Assembly: GCF_030814015.1 (NCBI RefSeq)
Contig: NZ_JAUSUL010000004.1
Coordinates: 62,001-126,000 of the forward strand
Reading direction: 5' to 3'
From: Amorphus orientalis
Lineage (GTDB): Bacteria > Pseudomonadota > Alphaproteobacteria > Rhizobiales > Amorphaceae
DNA: 64,000 nt
Position numbers and translations under genes: made by a program
Shown here: piece by piece, positions 1-7,060 of the stretch
Position numbering within the stretch: position 1 is the first letter of the stretch
Layout of the letters: every line of letters begins with the position of its first letter
The notes under the pieces: generated by a model
What the model was told of the DNA's origin: nothing
Seen by the model: only the letters and a program-made list of their open reading frames with translations
Database searches by the model: none

Positions 1-187
1 CGCCATCGCGCGCCTGTCCGCAATCGGGCCGCTCACCACGGTCGGGGTTGCGTTCGCGACCCAGGAAGTGGACATCGTGCCCATGGAGCCCCACGACCGG
101 CACCTGGACGCCGTTCTCACCGAGGCGGGGCTGCTGCGTTTCGACACCGAACCCGGAGAACCCGATGCGCCTTCTGTTCCTGGGTGA
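1..187 (+). CDS. 5-formyltetrahydrofolate cyclo-ligase, C-terminal part
   Basis: Only the last 61 codons are inside the window; the frame begins at base 2 and ends at a TGA at 185-187. This end carries the family's substrate-binding segment, PHDRHLDAVLTE, preceded by a VGVAFATQ-like strand, as in the YgfA/MTHFS family. That family uses ATP to convert 5-formyl-THF to 5,10-methenyl-THF in the cytoplasm. The gene overlaps the next one by 23 bases in another frame, so the two are probably translationally coupled. The identification rests on this C-terminal motif alone. Confidence 0.8.
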   Translation, partial: AIARLSAIGPLTTVGVAFATQEVDIVPMEPHDRHLDAVLTEAGLLRFDTEPGEPDAPSVPG

Positions 188-998
188 CGTGGTCGGCCGC
201 ACCGGCCGGGCCGTCGTCGCCGAGTATCTGCCTGCGATCGTGGCCTCGGGACATCTCGATTTCGTCGTCATCAACGGAGAGAACGCCGCCGGCGGTTTCG
301 GCATCACCGAAACCATCTGCCAGGAGCTGCTGGATGCGGGCGCCGACGTGGTGACGCTCGGCAACCACGCCTGGGACCAGCGCGAAGCCCTCGTCTTCAT
401 CGAGCGGCAGCCTCGCCTGATCCGGCCGGCCAACTATCCCGCTGGCACCCCCGGCCGCGGCGCCAACATCTTCACCGCCACCAACGGCGCGCGGGTGTTC
501 GTCGCCAACGCCATGGGCCGCATCTTCATGGACCCGCTGGACGATCCGTTCGCCGTCATCGACCGGAGCCTGGAAGGCCTGGAACTCGGCCGCGACGTCG
601 ACGCGGTGATCGTCGACTTCCACGCCGAGGCCACGTCCGAGAAGCAGGGCTTCGCCAACTATCTCGACGGGCGGGCGAGCCTCGTCGTCGGCACCCACAC
701 CCATGTGCCGACCGCCGACCACCGCATCCTTCCCGGCGGCACCGCCTTCATGACCGACATCGGCATGTGCGGCTCCTACGATTCCATCATCGGCATGGAA
801 AAGGAGGAGCCGATCGGGCGCTTCACCCGCAAGATCCCCCAGGGCCGGTTCGGCCCGGCGACCGGTCCCGCCACGCTCTCCGGCGTCGCCGTGGAGCTCG
901 ACGACACCAGCGGGCTCGCCACCGCCATCGAGCCGCTGCGGATCGGCGGCGAGCTGGCCGAGACCTGGCCCAGCTTTCTGGGCGAAAAGACCGTTTAG
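165..998 (+). CDS. YmdB-type (TIGR00282) metallophosphoesterase
   Basis: This 277-residue protein is a calcineurin-like phosphoesterase of the YmdB family, whose studied members hydrolyse 2',3'-cyclic nucleotides. The metal-binding motifs are in the usual order: GDVVG with Asp8, NGEN at 37-40, GNHAWD at 66-71, a DFHAE segment, GTHTHVPTAD and MTDIGMCG. The ATG at 165 is chosen because the protein then begins MRLLFLGD, the normal start of the family; a longer frame to base 48 adds 39 residues of non-family sequence. It follows the cyclo-ligase gene with overlap. Family membership is clear, the physiological substrate is not. Confidence 0.88.
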   Translation: MRLLFLGDVVGRTGRAVVAEYLPAIVASGHLDFVVINGENAAGGFGITETICQELLDAGADVVTLGNHAWDQREALVFIERQPRLIRPANYPAGTPGRGANIFTATNGARVFVANAMGRIFMDPLDDPFAVIDRSLEGLELGRDVDAVIVDFHAEATSEKQGFANYLDGRASLVVGTHTHVPTADHRILPGGTAFMTDIGMCGSYDSIIGMEKEEPIGRFTRKIPQGRFGPATGPATLSGVAVELDDTSGLATAIEPLRIGGELAETWPSFLGEKTV

Positions 999-1006
999 TC
1001 CCGCCC

Positions 1007-1660
1007 CTACGCCTCCAGCGCCCGCGCGACCCGCGCCCTCAGCTCCGGCAGGAGATCCGTCTCGAACCACGGGTTCTTCCGGATCCAGGCGTTGTTGCGC
1101 CAGGAGGGATGCGGCAGCGGCACCACCACCGGCGCCGTCTGCCCGATGATCTCCCGGTAGCGCCCGACCCGCTCGGTGAGCGACAGCTTCTTCAGGCCCG
1201 GCAGATGGTAGGCCTGGGCGTAGAGCCCCACCGCCAGGATCAGCTCCAGGTTCGGTAGCGACGCGAAGACCCGGTCGTGCCAAGTTCTGGCGCATTCGCG
1301 CCGCGGCGGAAGGTCGCCGCCCTTGGCGTCCTGGCCCGGGAAGCAGAACCCCATGGGCACCACGGCGACCCGCTCGAAATCGTAGAACGTGTCCACGTCG
1401 ACGCCCATCCAGTCGCGCAGCCGGTCTCCCGACGGGTCGGTGAAGGGCTGACCGCTGGCGTGGACCCGCGTGCCCGGCGCCTGACCGCAGACGGCGATCC
1501 GGGCGCTTTCGGTGGCGCGGATCACCGGACGGGGTTCGTGGGGCAGCGGCGCCCCGATCGGCCGCTCGACGCAGATGCGGCAGGCACGGATCTTGCCGGT
1601 CAGGCCTCCCAGCGCGCTGTCGGGAGGACCGGTCAGTCCGGTCCAGTCGGAACGGCTCAT
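1007..1660 (-). CDS. uracil-DNA glycosylase family protein
   Basis: This 217-residue protein resembles the uracil-DNA glycosylase superfamily (COG1573-like). The N-terminal half has the active-site segment GQAPGTRVHASGQPF followed by D-SGDRLRDW, and the C-terminal half has the HPS strand (PLPHPSWRNN) that contacts the DNA minor groove in the family. A CRIC pair near residue 28 is present, but the four cysteines that would ligate an iron-sulphur cluster in family 4 enzymes are not all visible. The gene converges on the phosphoesterase gene with 8 bases between the ends. It probably acts in base excision repair; the precise base specificity cannot be read. Confidence 0.8.
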   Translation of the reverse strand: MSRSDWTGLTGPPDSALGGLTGKIRACRICVERPIGAPLPHEPRPVIRATESARIAVCGQAPGTRVHASGQPFTDPSGDRLRDWMGVDVDTFYDFERVAVVPMGFCFPGQDAKGGDLPPRRECARTWHDRVFASLPNLELILAVGLYAQAYHLPGLKKLSLTERVGRYREIIGQTAPVVVPLPHPSWRNNAWIRKNPWFETDLLPELRARVARALEA

Positions 1661-1685
1661 CTCAGCTCGATCATCATCCGGAAAG

Positions 1686-2297
1686 CTACAGCACGACGCA
1701 CGGGCGGCTTGAGACCCGGTCGTACCAGGACTTCAGACGGGTGAGATCCTCGGGAATGCGGATCTTGGACAGCTTGAGGGAATCGATGGCGACCAGCGCG
1801 GTGATGTCGGCAATCGAGAAGGCATCTCCGACGACGTAGCCGTCCGCCGACATCTCCCGGTCCAGAAAGCCCAGGAACGACATGATCTTCGGCTTGTTGG
1901 CCTCGCCCCATTCCGGGATCTGAGGAACCTCCAGCTCCCGCATCGCCGGATGGGTGTGCCGGAAGGCGAACTGGGAGGGAAACAGGAGCCCGAACTCGAC
2001 CCGGCGCTGCCACATCTCCACCAGCGCCTTTTCCTTCGGATCCCGACCGAACAGCGGCGGATCGGGATGCACCTCCTCGAAATAGCGGCAGATGGCGATC
2101 GACTCCGTGATCACGGTTCCGTCGTCCAGAACCAGGACCGGCAGCCGGCGCAGCGGATTGAGCCGGGCGAACGGCTCCTCCAGATGCTGCTTCGACATGA
2201 TGTCCACCGGCTCGGTGTCGATCACCACGTCCTTCTCGGCGAGGAAGATCCGCACACGCCGGGGGTTCGCCGCGCGCGGCGCATCGTAGAGCTTCAT
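1686..2297 (-). CDS. glutathione S-transferase family protein
   Basis: This 203-residue cytosolic GST has an N-terminal thioredoxin-like domain (MKLYDAPRAANPRRVRIFL, then LPVLVLDDGTVITESIAICR, where the VI-ES step binds the glutathione glutamyl group) and a C-terminal all-helical domain with the conserved SIADITALVAID segment. The start at 2297 is chosen because GGAGGCGACC lies just upstream and MKLYDAP is the usual beginning; an upstream ATG at 2357 has neither. Substrate unknown; detoxification is the usual role. The gene runs toward the glycosylase gene on the same strand with a 25-base gap. Confidence 0.87.
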   Translation of the reverse strand: MKLYDAPRAANPRRVRIFLAEKDVVIDTEPVDIMSKQHLEEPFARLNPLRRLPVLVLDDGTVITESIAICRYFEEVHPDPPLFGRDPKEKALVEMWQRRVEFGLLFPSQFAFRHTHPAMRELEVPQIPEWGEANKPKIMSFLGFLDREMSADGYVVGDAFSIADITALVAIDSLKLSKIRIPEDLTRLKSWYDRVSSRPCVVL

Positions 2298-2478
2298 CGG
2301 TGGTCGCCTCCCGCCTTCGAACCCCGCCACAATGCCGGATGACGCGCAGGAGATCACCCTTTTCCGACATGCGGATCACAAAAGCCGGACCTTCAACCCT
2401 CAGTGTCATAATTTATTGAGGTTGAACGTACAGGGTGCGCAGCTTGCGTAAGAAGAGACAACAATCCGGAGGAACCCC

Positions 2479-2607
2479 ATGCTGAACGAACTCATCCTCG
2501 GGCGAGCGCTCTATTGCCGGCGCGCACGGGAAGACAAGCCGGCCCGTCCCGTCGCCCCGACCGGCGTGACGCGGCTGTGGGCCTGGAACCGTTCGCCGGG
2601 GCGCTGA
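2479..2607 (+). CDS. possible small basic protein, 42 residues
   Basis: A 42-codon frame starts with ATG at 2479, five bases after a strong ribosome binding site (GGAGGAACCCC), and ends with TGA at 2605. The peptide begins MLNELILGRALYCRRARE and ends WAWNRSPGR; it is arginine-rich and has no membrane segment. Two things argue that it is real: the ribosome binding site, and a family A hairpin that begins three bases after the stop in the same orientation as behind four other genes here. I do not recognise the protein. It could be a decayed gene end, and conservation has not been tested. Confidence 0.42.
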   Translation: MLNELILGRALYCRRAREDKPARPVAPTGVTRLWAWNRSPGR

Positions 2608-2610
2608 CCC

Positions 2611-2710
2611 GCAAATCCCAGGAAAAGTGGGAACCGGTTTTCCGTCCGGGATTTGCGTGGAAAAAAGCAAATCCCAAGAAAAGTGGGCACCGGTTTTCTG
2701 TCCGGTCCCC
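2611..2710 (-). repeat. family A hairpin repeat, tandem pair
   Basis: Two family A units start at 2611 and 2667, 56 bases apart. The first is complete, with a GCAAATCCC/GGGATTTGC outer stem, an inner GGAAAA/TTTTCC stem and a conserved ACCGG loop. The second has lost its right outer arm near 2705, where a family C hairpin begins. Both lie in the orientation that reads GGAAAAGTGGG on the plus strand. Confidence 0.85.
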
Positions 2711-2713
2711 CAG

Positions 2714-2873
2714 ATTCCGCTCACTCCCGCGAAAGCGGGAGTCCAGGGGGGCGGCCAAGTATGGCCGGCCGACAGTCGTCGGCTGCTGGGTGCCGTCCGG
2801 ACAGGCGGCGCGTGCGACTTCGCGTCGTCGACCCCCCGAACTCCGCTCACGCCCGCGAAAGTGGAAGTCCAGG
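2714..2873. repeat. two copies of the CTCCCGC-GAAA-GCGGGAG hairpin
   Basis: At 2714-2746 a perfect 7-base stem, CTCCCGC/GCGGGAG, closes a GAAA tetraloop and is flanked by TTCCGCTCA and TCCAGG. A weaker copy at 2840-2873 has two stem mismatches. Two better copies lie inside the 170-base direct repeats at 3028 and 4162. The unit resembles widespread short palindromes of the dRS3 kind; relatedness is not tested. Confidence 0.7.
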
Positions 2874-2906
2874 GCGACACGACGGGGTTGAGCCCCTGTT
2901 TCCTTT

Positions 2907-3080
2907 GCGCTCACGCGAGCTCACTTCGTTCGCCGCTCCGCGGGGGCGGCCTGACGGCCGGCGCGCGGTCGCGCGCTGGCTGGAGTGATGCGGAAAGGGC
3001 GGTCGAGGGAGTGTTGGCGCCAGCCCCAATCTCCGCTCACTCCCGCGAAAGCGGGAGTCCAGGGCGACACGACGGGCCTG
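2907..3080 (+). repeat. family C direct repeat, left copy
   Basis: This 174-base block is repeated at 4047-4217 in the same orientation, with about nine in ten bases identical by eye and one 3-base gap. It joins a CCGGCGCGC/GCGCGCTGG stem-loop, a GGAGTGATGCGGAAAGGGCG spacer and the GCGGGAG hairpin, ending GGGCGACACGACGGG. A truncated further piece lies at 3094-3135. The two copies flank the parDE module. Confidence 0.85.
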
Positions 3081-3351
3081 AGCCCCTGTTTTCTTTCGCT
3101 CACGCCGAGTGCGCTCCGCGAGGGCGGCCTACTCTGCGCCTCAGAACAACCCTTTCGAGCGACCGGCAAGACAAGTTTTCCCTGCCTCGGCCGAGCAGAT
3201 ATGCAACGCATTGGCCAACAATTCCGGCACTGGGCACCCCACGCCCGGCACTTGGTGTTTCGCCCTGTTTTGGCCACCTGAGACAATGTAAATAGTTGCC
3301 ATCAGTTTTTAAATCCGTCCCGCTTCATGCGGAGTGCAACGAGGTGGCACC

Positions 3352-3594
3352 ATGAACTTCTCGCTCGGAAAAAAGCTGGAGGAGTATGTGGCTGAGCAGA
3401 TTGCGCACGGCCCTTACAACAACGCCAGCGAGGTCGTGCGCGATGCGCTGCGGCTGCACGAGGAACACCATGTGAAGCTCGAAAGCCTGCGCCGTGACGT
3501 CCAGGCAGGGGCTCAGTCGGTACGAGCCGGTCGCATCAGTCGGGTCACCCCGGAGGACGTGGTGTCAAAGGCCAAGGCGAAAAAGCAGGCGTAG
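3352..3594 (+). CDS. parD: ParD-family antitoxin of a type II toxin-antitoxin pair
   Basis: This 80-residue protein has the ParD/CopG-like ribbon-helix-helix pattern: MNFSLGKKLEEYVAEQI, then GPYNNASEVVRDALRLHEEH, followed by a charged toxin-binding tail. ParD binds and neutralises ParE and represses its own operon. The ATG at 3352 is chosen over a GTG at 3334 because the protein then begins with the family's DNA-binding strand; the upstream GAGGTGG is a modest ribosome binding site. parE follows 111 bases later, an unusually wide gap for this pair, and that gap is filled by a family B repeat. Confidence 0.87.
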   Translation: MNFSLGKKLEEYVAEQIAHGPYNNASEVVRDALRLHEEHHVKLESLRRDVQAGAQSVRAGRISRVTPEDVVSKAKAKKQA

Positions 3595-3703
3595 GGCTTC
3601 TCCGCTCGATTGGACCTATCTGAGCGATTGAAAATCGTTCCGGATTAAATTTTTGAGCAAGTCCTTTTCGTTCAAACTGACTCTGTCAGAACGGGACATG
3701 CTT
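3595..3703 (+). repeat. family B two-hairpin element, copy 1, between parD and parE
   Basis: The element starts directly after the parD stop codon and ends two bases before the parE start codon. The first hairpin is worn (CGCTC...GAGCG); the second is GTTCAAACTGAC-TCT-GTCAGAAC inside GAGCAAGTCC/GGGACATGCTT. Removing it would leave parD TAG, two bases, then parE ATG, the normal layout of such operons. It contains no open frame. Confidence 0.8.
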
Positions 3704-3705
3704 CG

Positions 3706-3987
3706 ATGTCTGGATATTTTCTCTCGATCGAAGCAGACGAGGATATCCAGGATATCTACGTCTATTCGAATGCGAAATGGGGCGAAGATCAGGCTCGCGC
3801 CTATGTGTTCAGCCTTTTCGACACATTTGAAGCCATTGCTCGAAACCCGCGCATCGGACGTCTTCGCAGCGAGCTCGGCGACGGCATTCGCAGCCTCCCG
3901 CACGCCTCACACCTCGTGTTTTTCATGGAGTGGCAAGACGAAGTTGCCGTTCTTCGCGCAGCGCCGGACCGTTTCCGCGCACGCTGA
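3706..3987 (+). CDS. parE: ParE/RelE-family toxin
   Basis: This 93-residue protein has the ParE fold pattern: an N-terminal strand (MSGYFLSIEADEDI), DIYVYSNAKWGEDQA in the first helices, NPRIGRLRSEL, then SLPHASHLVFFMEWQDEVAVLRAA. ParE toxins poison DNA gyrase, although the target of this one is not shown. Length is normal, but the last residues (APDRFRAR) do not match the usual R-M-D end. The start is the only ATG after the repeat. The upstream family B element removes the expected coupling to parD, so toxin translation may be reduced or independent. A family A hairpin starts three bases after the stop. Confidence 0.82.
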   Translation: MSGYFLSIEADEDIQDIYVYSNAKWGEDQARAYVFSLFDTFEAIARNPRIGRLRSELGDGIRSLPHASHLVFFMEWQDEVAVLRAAPDRFRAR

Positions 3988-3990
3988 CAA

Positions 3991-4034
3991 GCAACGCCGG
4001 GAAAAGTGCTCTTCCGGTATTCGCCCGGCGTTGC
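3991..4034 (-). repeat. family A hairpin, divergent copy behind parE
   Basis: A perfect 11-base stem, GCAACGCCGGG/CCCGGCGTTGC, encloses GGAAAAGTG and TTCCGG remnants of the family core. Its outer stem differs from other copies on both arms at once. It begins three bases after the parE stop and may act as a 3' end signal. Confidence 0.65.
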
Positions 4035-4046
4035 GCCGATAAAATC

Positions 4047-4217
4047 GCGCTCGCGCGAGTTCGCTTCGCTCACCGCTGCGCGGCGGCCTGACGGCCGGCG
4101 CGCGGTCGCACGCTGGCTGGAGTGATGCGGAAAGGGCGGTCGAGGGACTGTTGGCGCCAGCCCCAATTTCCGCTCACGCTCGCGAAAGCGGGAGTCCAGG
4201 GCGACACGACGGGTCTG
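4047..4217 (+). repeat. family C direct repeat, right copy
   Basis: This is the partner of the block at 2907-3080. It continues with CGCGAGGGCGGCCTACTC, also found at 3117-3134, and in this copy that sequence runs into the cobT gene and supplies its TAG stop codon (minus strand, 4232-4234). Confidence 0.85.
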
Positions 4218-4231
4218 CCCGCGAGGGCGGC

Positions 4232-5263
4232 CTACTCGCCGCCCGGCCCCGCCACGCCGGCGTCGGAGAAGGTTGACATGCCGCGATGGGTCTGGATGGC
4301 GGCGCGGATGAGACCGGCGGCCAGCGCCGCGCCCGTCCCCTCGCCCAGACGCATGCCGAGATCGAGCAGCGGGTCCGCGCCCAGCCGCTCCAGCGCCGCC
4401 CGGTGGGCCTTTTCCGCCGACACGTGACCGAACAGGCAGTGGGCGATGGCATCCGGTTCGATGGCATGGACCACCGCGGCGGCCGCCGTCGTCACGAAGC
4501 CGTCCACCACGACGGGAATGCGCTGCTGGCGGGCGGCCAGGATCGCGCCCACCATCGCCGCGATCTCGCGCCCGCCGACGCGCTGCAGCACCACCAGCGG
4601 ATCGCGTTCGCCGTCCAGCCGGGCAACCGCGCGGCCCACCACGTCCGCCTTGTGGGCGAGGCCCTCGTCGCTCACGCCGGTGCCCCGGCCGACCCATTCG
4701 TCGGCCGTGCCGCCGTAAAGCGCATGGAGCACGGCAGCCGCGATCGCGGTGTTGGCGATCCCCATCTCGCCCAGGCAGAGCAGATCGACCTCGCCGGCGA
4801 TCGCCTCCATGCCGTAGGCGATGGTCGCCGCGCACTCGCGTTCGGAGTCGAAGGCATCGGTCAGCAGGATGTCGCCGGTCGGCCGTTCGAGCGCGAGTTC
4901 GAACACCCTGAGCGCCAGATCGTTGGTCAGGCAGATCTGGTTGATCGCCGCCCCGCCCTTGCGGAAATTCTCCACCATCTGCTTGGTCACGCTGGCCGGA
5001 AACGCCGACACGCCCTGGTCCGCCACGCCATGGTTGGCGGCGAACACGGCGACCGTCGGCGACGACACTTCCGGCGGCGCCTTGCCCTGCCAGCCGGCGA
5101 CGAAGGCGGCGATCTCTTCCAGGCGCCCGAGGGAGCCCGCGGGCTTTGTCAGGTCCTGCTCGCGGGCGCGGGTGGCCGCAATCGCGTCGGCATCCGGCGC
5201 GGGCCGGCTCGTCACCAGGGCGCGAATGTCGTCGAAGGGGCGCGGGGCGGTCGGATCGGACAT
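4232..5263 (-). CDS. cobT: nicotinate-nucleotide--dimethylbenzimidazole phosphoribosyltransferase
   Basis: CobT transfers phosphoribose from nicotinate mononucleotide to 5,6-dimethylbenzimidazole, giving alpha-ribazole phosphate for the lower ligand of vitamin B12. The 343-residue length is typical. Visible motifs are KPAGSLGRLE at 40-49, the NHGVADQGVS strand at 77-86, GEMGIANTA, and LGEGTG with the catalytic-base glutamate at residue 308. It diverges from cobS, 184 bases away. The leader has a perfect 8-base hairpin (5295-5302 with 5315-5322), but I see no B12-box, so a cobalamin riboswitch is not supported. The stop codon lies in repeat-derived sequence. Confidence 0.95.
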   Translation of the reverse strand: MSDPTAPRPFDDIRALVTSRPAPDADAIAATRAREQDLTKPAGSLGRLEEIAAFVAGWQGKAPPEVSSPTVAVFAANHGVADQGVSAFPASVTKQMVENFRKGGAAINQICLTNDLALRVFELALERPTGDILLTDAFDSERECAATIAYGMEAIAGEVDLLCLGEMGIANTAIAAAVLHALYGGTADEWVGRGTGVSDEGLAHKADVVGRAVARLDGERDPLVVLQRVGGREIAAMVGAILAARQQRIPVVVDGFVTTAAAAVVHAIEPDAIAHCLFGHVSAEKAHRAALERLGADPLLDLGMRLGEGTGAALAAGLIRAAIQTHRGMSTFSDAGVAGPGGE

Positions 5264-5447
5264 GATGCCTCTGATACTGATGGACTGTGGAGCGGCGCCC
5301 GGCCGAATCCCGGACCGGGCGCAGGTGCCAGCGTCATACAGCCTGACCGCTGCCGCGTAAAATTGGTGAGCTTTGCCGAAGCCGGTTGCCTGATCGCCCG
5401 GATCGGTGCAACCGTCTGGGCATGATCAACCAGCCCCCGCACTCAGC

Positions 5448-6260
5448 ATGAGCGATCGTCGATCGGACGGCCCCGTTGCGGCCTATCTCGCCGACAGCGT
5501 CGTCTGCCTGCGCTTCTTTTCGCGGCTGACACCGGCGCTGCCGGCCTCCGTCTCCGCCCTGGCCGGCCGCCGGCGCATGGTCGGCGCCGTTCGGGCTCTG
5601 CCGGTGGCAAGCCTCGCCATCGCGCTCCCTGCCGCGATCGCGCTGGTCGTGGTGCTGCTCGTCGGCCTGCCGCCGCTGGCCGCCAGCGGCATTGCGCTTG
5701 CCGTGCTGGCGGTCACGACCGGAGCGCTGCACGAGGACGGTCTGGCCGATGTGTGCGACGGCTTCTTCGGCGGCCGCGATGCGCCCCAGCGCCTGGAGAT
5801 CATGCGCGACAGCCGCACCGGCGCCTTCGGCGCGCTCGGTCTTGCGCTGACCGTCCTGGTCCGGGCGAGCCTTCTGGCCGCCGTCGCGGAGCAGGCCGGG
5901 GCCCTTTCCGCCGGGCTCGCGCTCCTTGCCGCCGCCGTGGCCAGCCGCACCGCCCTCCTGTGGCCCTGGATCAAGACCCCGCCGGCCCGGCCGGACGGCC
6001 TCGCCCGGCTCGTCGGACGCCCCGACCCCTCGGCGGCCGCGCTCGCCGCCGCGACCGCGCTGGTGCTCGTCCTGGTCATGACTCCCGGCTTCGCTCCCGT
6101 CGCCGTGGTCCCGGGCGCGATCGGCGCGCTCGCCGTGGCCTGGGGGATGAGCCGGGCGGCGGAATGGCGGATCGGCGGACATACCGGCGACGTGCTCGGC
6201 GCGACCCAGCAGCTGGCGGAGATCGTCATGCTCGCCGCCATCGTCGTCACCCTGACCTGA
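5448..6260 (+). CDS. cobS: adenosylcobinamide-GDP ribazoletransferase
   Basis: CobS (CobV) is the membrane enzyme that joins adenosylcobinamide-GDP and alpha-ribazole, the last step of the nucleotide loop pathway. The 270 residues show the family motif [16 protein letters not shown], then [16 protein letters not shown], several hydrophobic segments, and the C-terminal [15 protein letters not shown]. The ATG at 5448 is preferred; a GTG at 5406 would add 14 residues with no better ribosome binding site, and neither has a clear one. It pairs functionally with the divergent cobT. Confidence 0.92.
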   Translation: MSDRRSDGPVAAYLADSVVCLRFFSRLTPALPASVSALAGRRRMVGAVRALPVASLAIALPAAIALVVVLLVGLPPLAASGIALAVLAVTTGALHEDGLADVCDGFFGGRDAPQRLEIMRDSRTGAFGALGLALTVLVRASLLAAVAEQAGALSAGLALLAAAVASRTALLWPWIKTPPARPDGLARLVGRPDPSAAALAAATALVLVLVMTPGFAPVAVVPGAIGALAVAWGMSRAAEWRIGGHTGDVLGATQQLAEIVMLAAIVVTLT

Positions 6261-6348
6261 CCGCTCCGAAACCCTATATCCGGCATTCCTGAGCGAACGC
6301 TGCCACCGGCCCAGGGCCGCGGGCCGAACCCCGGAGGACATTCAGGCC

Positions 6349-7050
6349 GTGCGCCGGTTCGCCATCCTCGTCATCGCCGTCGCCTGCGCGGCGGCCGTCG
6401 GCCTCTGGCTCATCCAGGGCGCGCCGTCGGACCCGGCCGAGCTGGCCGCAAGCCTCGACACGACCTGGCCGCGGACCGTGGCGCTGGTGCTGCTCGCCGC
6501 CGTGCTTCTGGTATCGGTGGCCGCCGGGGGGCCGCGCCTGAAGGAGGTGGCGCGCGCGGTGCTCCTGTGGGGCGCGCTGGCGCTGATCCTGGTGGCCACC
6601 TACGCCTACCGGAGCGATCTGGAGCGCATCGGCCGCACCACCCTCTCCGCGGTGATCCCCGGCCTTGCGGTCGAAACCGGCGGCGGCGTCACCGTCTCGC
6701 GCGGCGCCGACGGCCATTTCCGCATCAACGGCTCGGTCAACGGCGCGCCGGTCACGTTCCTGCTCGACACCGGCGCGACCATGGTGCTGCTGACCGCCGA
6801 AGACGCCCGGGCGGCCGGCATCGATCCGCCGCGCTCGGCCTATTCGCTGCCGGTATCCACCGCCAACGGCATCGCCCGGGTCGCGCCTGCCTCGCTCGAC
6901 AGCGTCACGGTCGGATCGATCGAGGAGAGCGACGTGGGCGCGGCGGTCGCGCCGCCGGGCCAGGTCTCGTCCAGCCTTCTGGGCATGAGTTTCCTGTCCC
7001 GGCTCTACCGCTTCGAGATCACCGGCGACCGGCTGATTCTGGAAAAGTGA
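6349..7050 (+). CDS. retropepsin-like aspartic protease, TIGR02281 family
   Basis: This 233-residue protein has three N-terminal membrane segments (about 4-23, 43-60 and 70-86), then a single clan AA protease domain with the catalytic LLDTGAT motif (Asp140), a PVSTANG flap-like stretch and SSLLGMSFL near the end. Single-lobe enzymes of this type work as dimers, here probably on the periplasmic side. The start is GTG at 6349, after CCGGAGGACA. Substrate unknown. It converges on the MBL gene with a 10-base gap. Confidence 0.85.
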   Translation: MRRFAILVIAVACAAAVGLWLIQGAPSDPAELAASLDTTWPRTVALVLLAAVLLVSVAAGGPRLKEVARAVLLWGALALILVATYAYRSDLERIGRTTLSAVIPGLAVETGGGVTVSRGADGHFRINGSVNGAPVTFLLDTGATMVLLTAEDARAAGIDPPRSAYSLPVSTANGIARVAPASLDSVTVGSIEESDVGAAVAPPGQVSSSLLGMSFLSRLYRFEITGDRLILEK

Positions 7051-7060
7051 GCGGCGCCGA

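Larger units (their letters stand above)
2298..3351. other. repeat-rich intergenic island upstream of parDE
   Basis: This stretch of about 1 kb between the GST gene and parD holds one possible 42-codon gene (2479-2607), a tandem pair of family A hairpins, three copies of a short CTCCCGC-GAAA-GCGGGAG hairpin, and the left copy of a 170-base direct repeat. An AT-richer spot near 2405-2420 may be a promoter. Longer open frames here are in all six frames and look like translated repeats, with compositions such as repeated SRESGSPG or PAKAGVQG. I see no transposase or integrase. Confidence 0.7.

Noticed and set aside
2298-4231. Insertion sequence or transposon carrying parDE
   Set aside because: No transposase, integrase or long terminal inverted repeats; only short repeats and direct blocks.
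5264-5447. Cobalamin riboswitch between cobT and cobS
   Set aside because: I could not find a B12-box or the conserved core; only a short GC hairpin is present.
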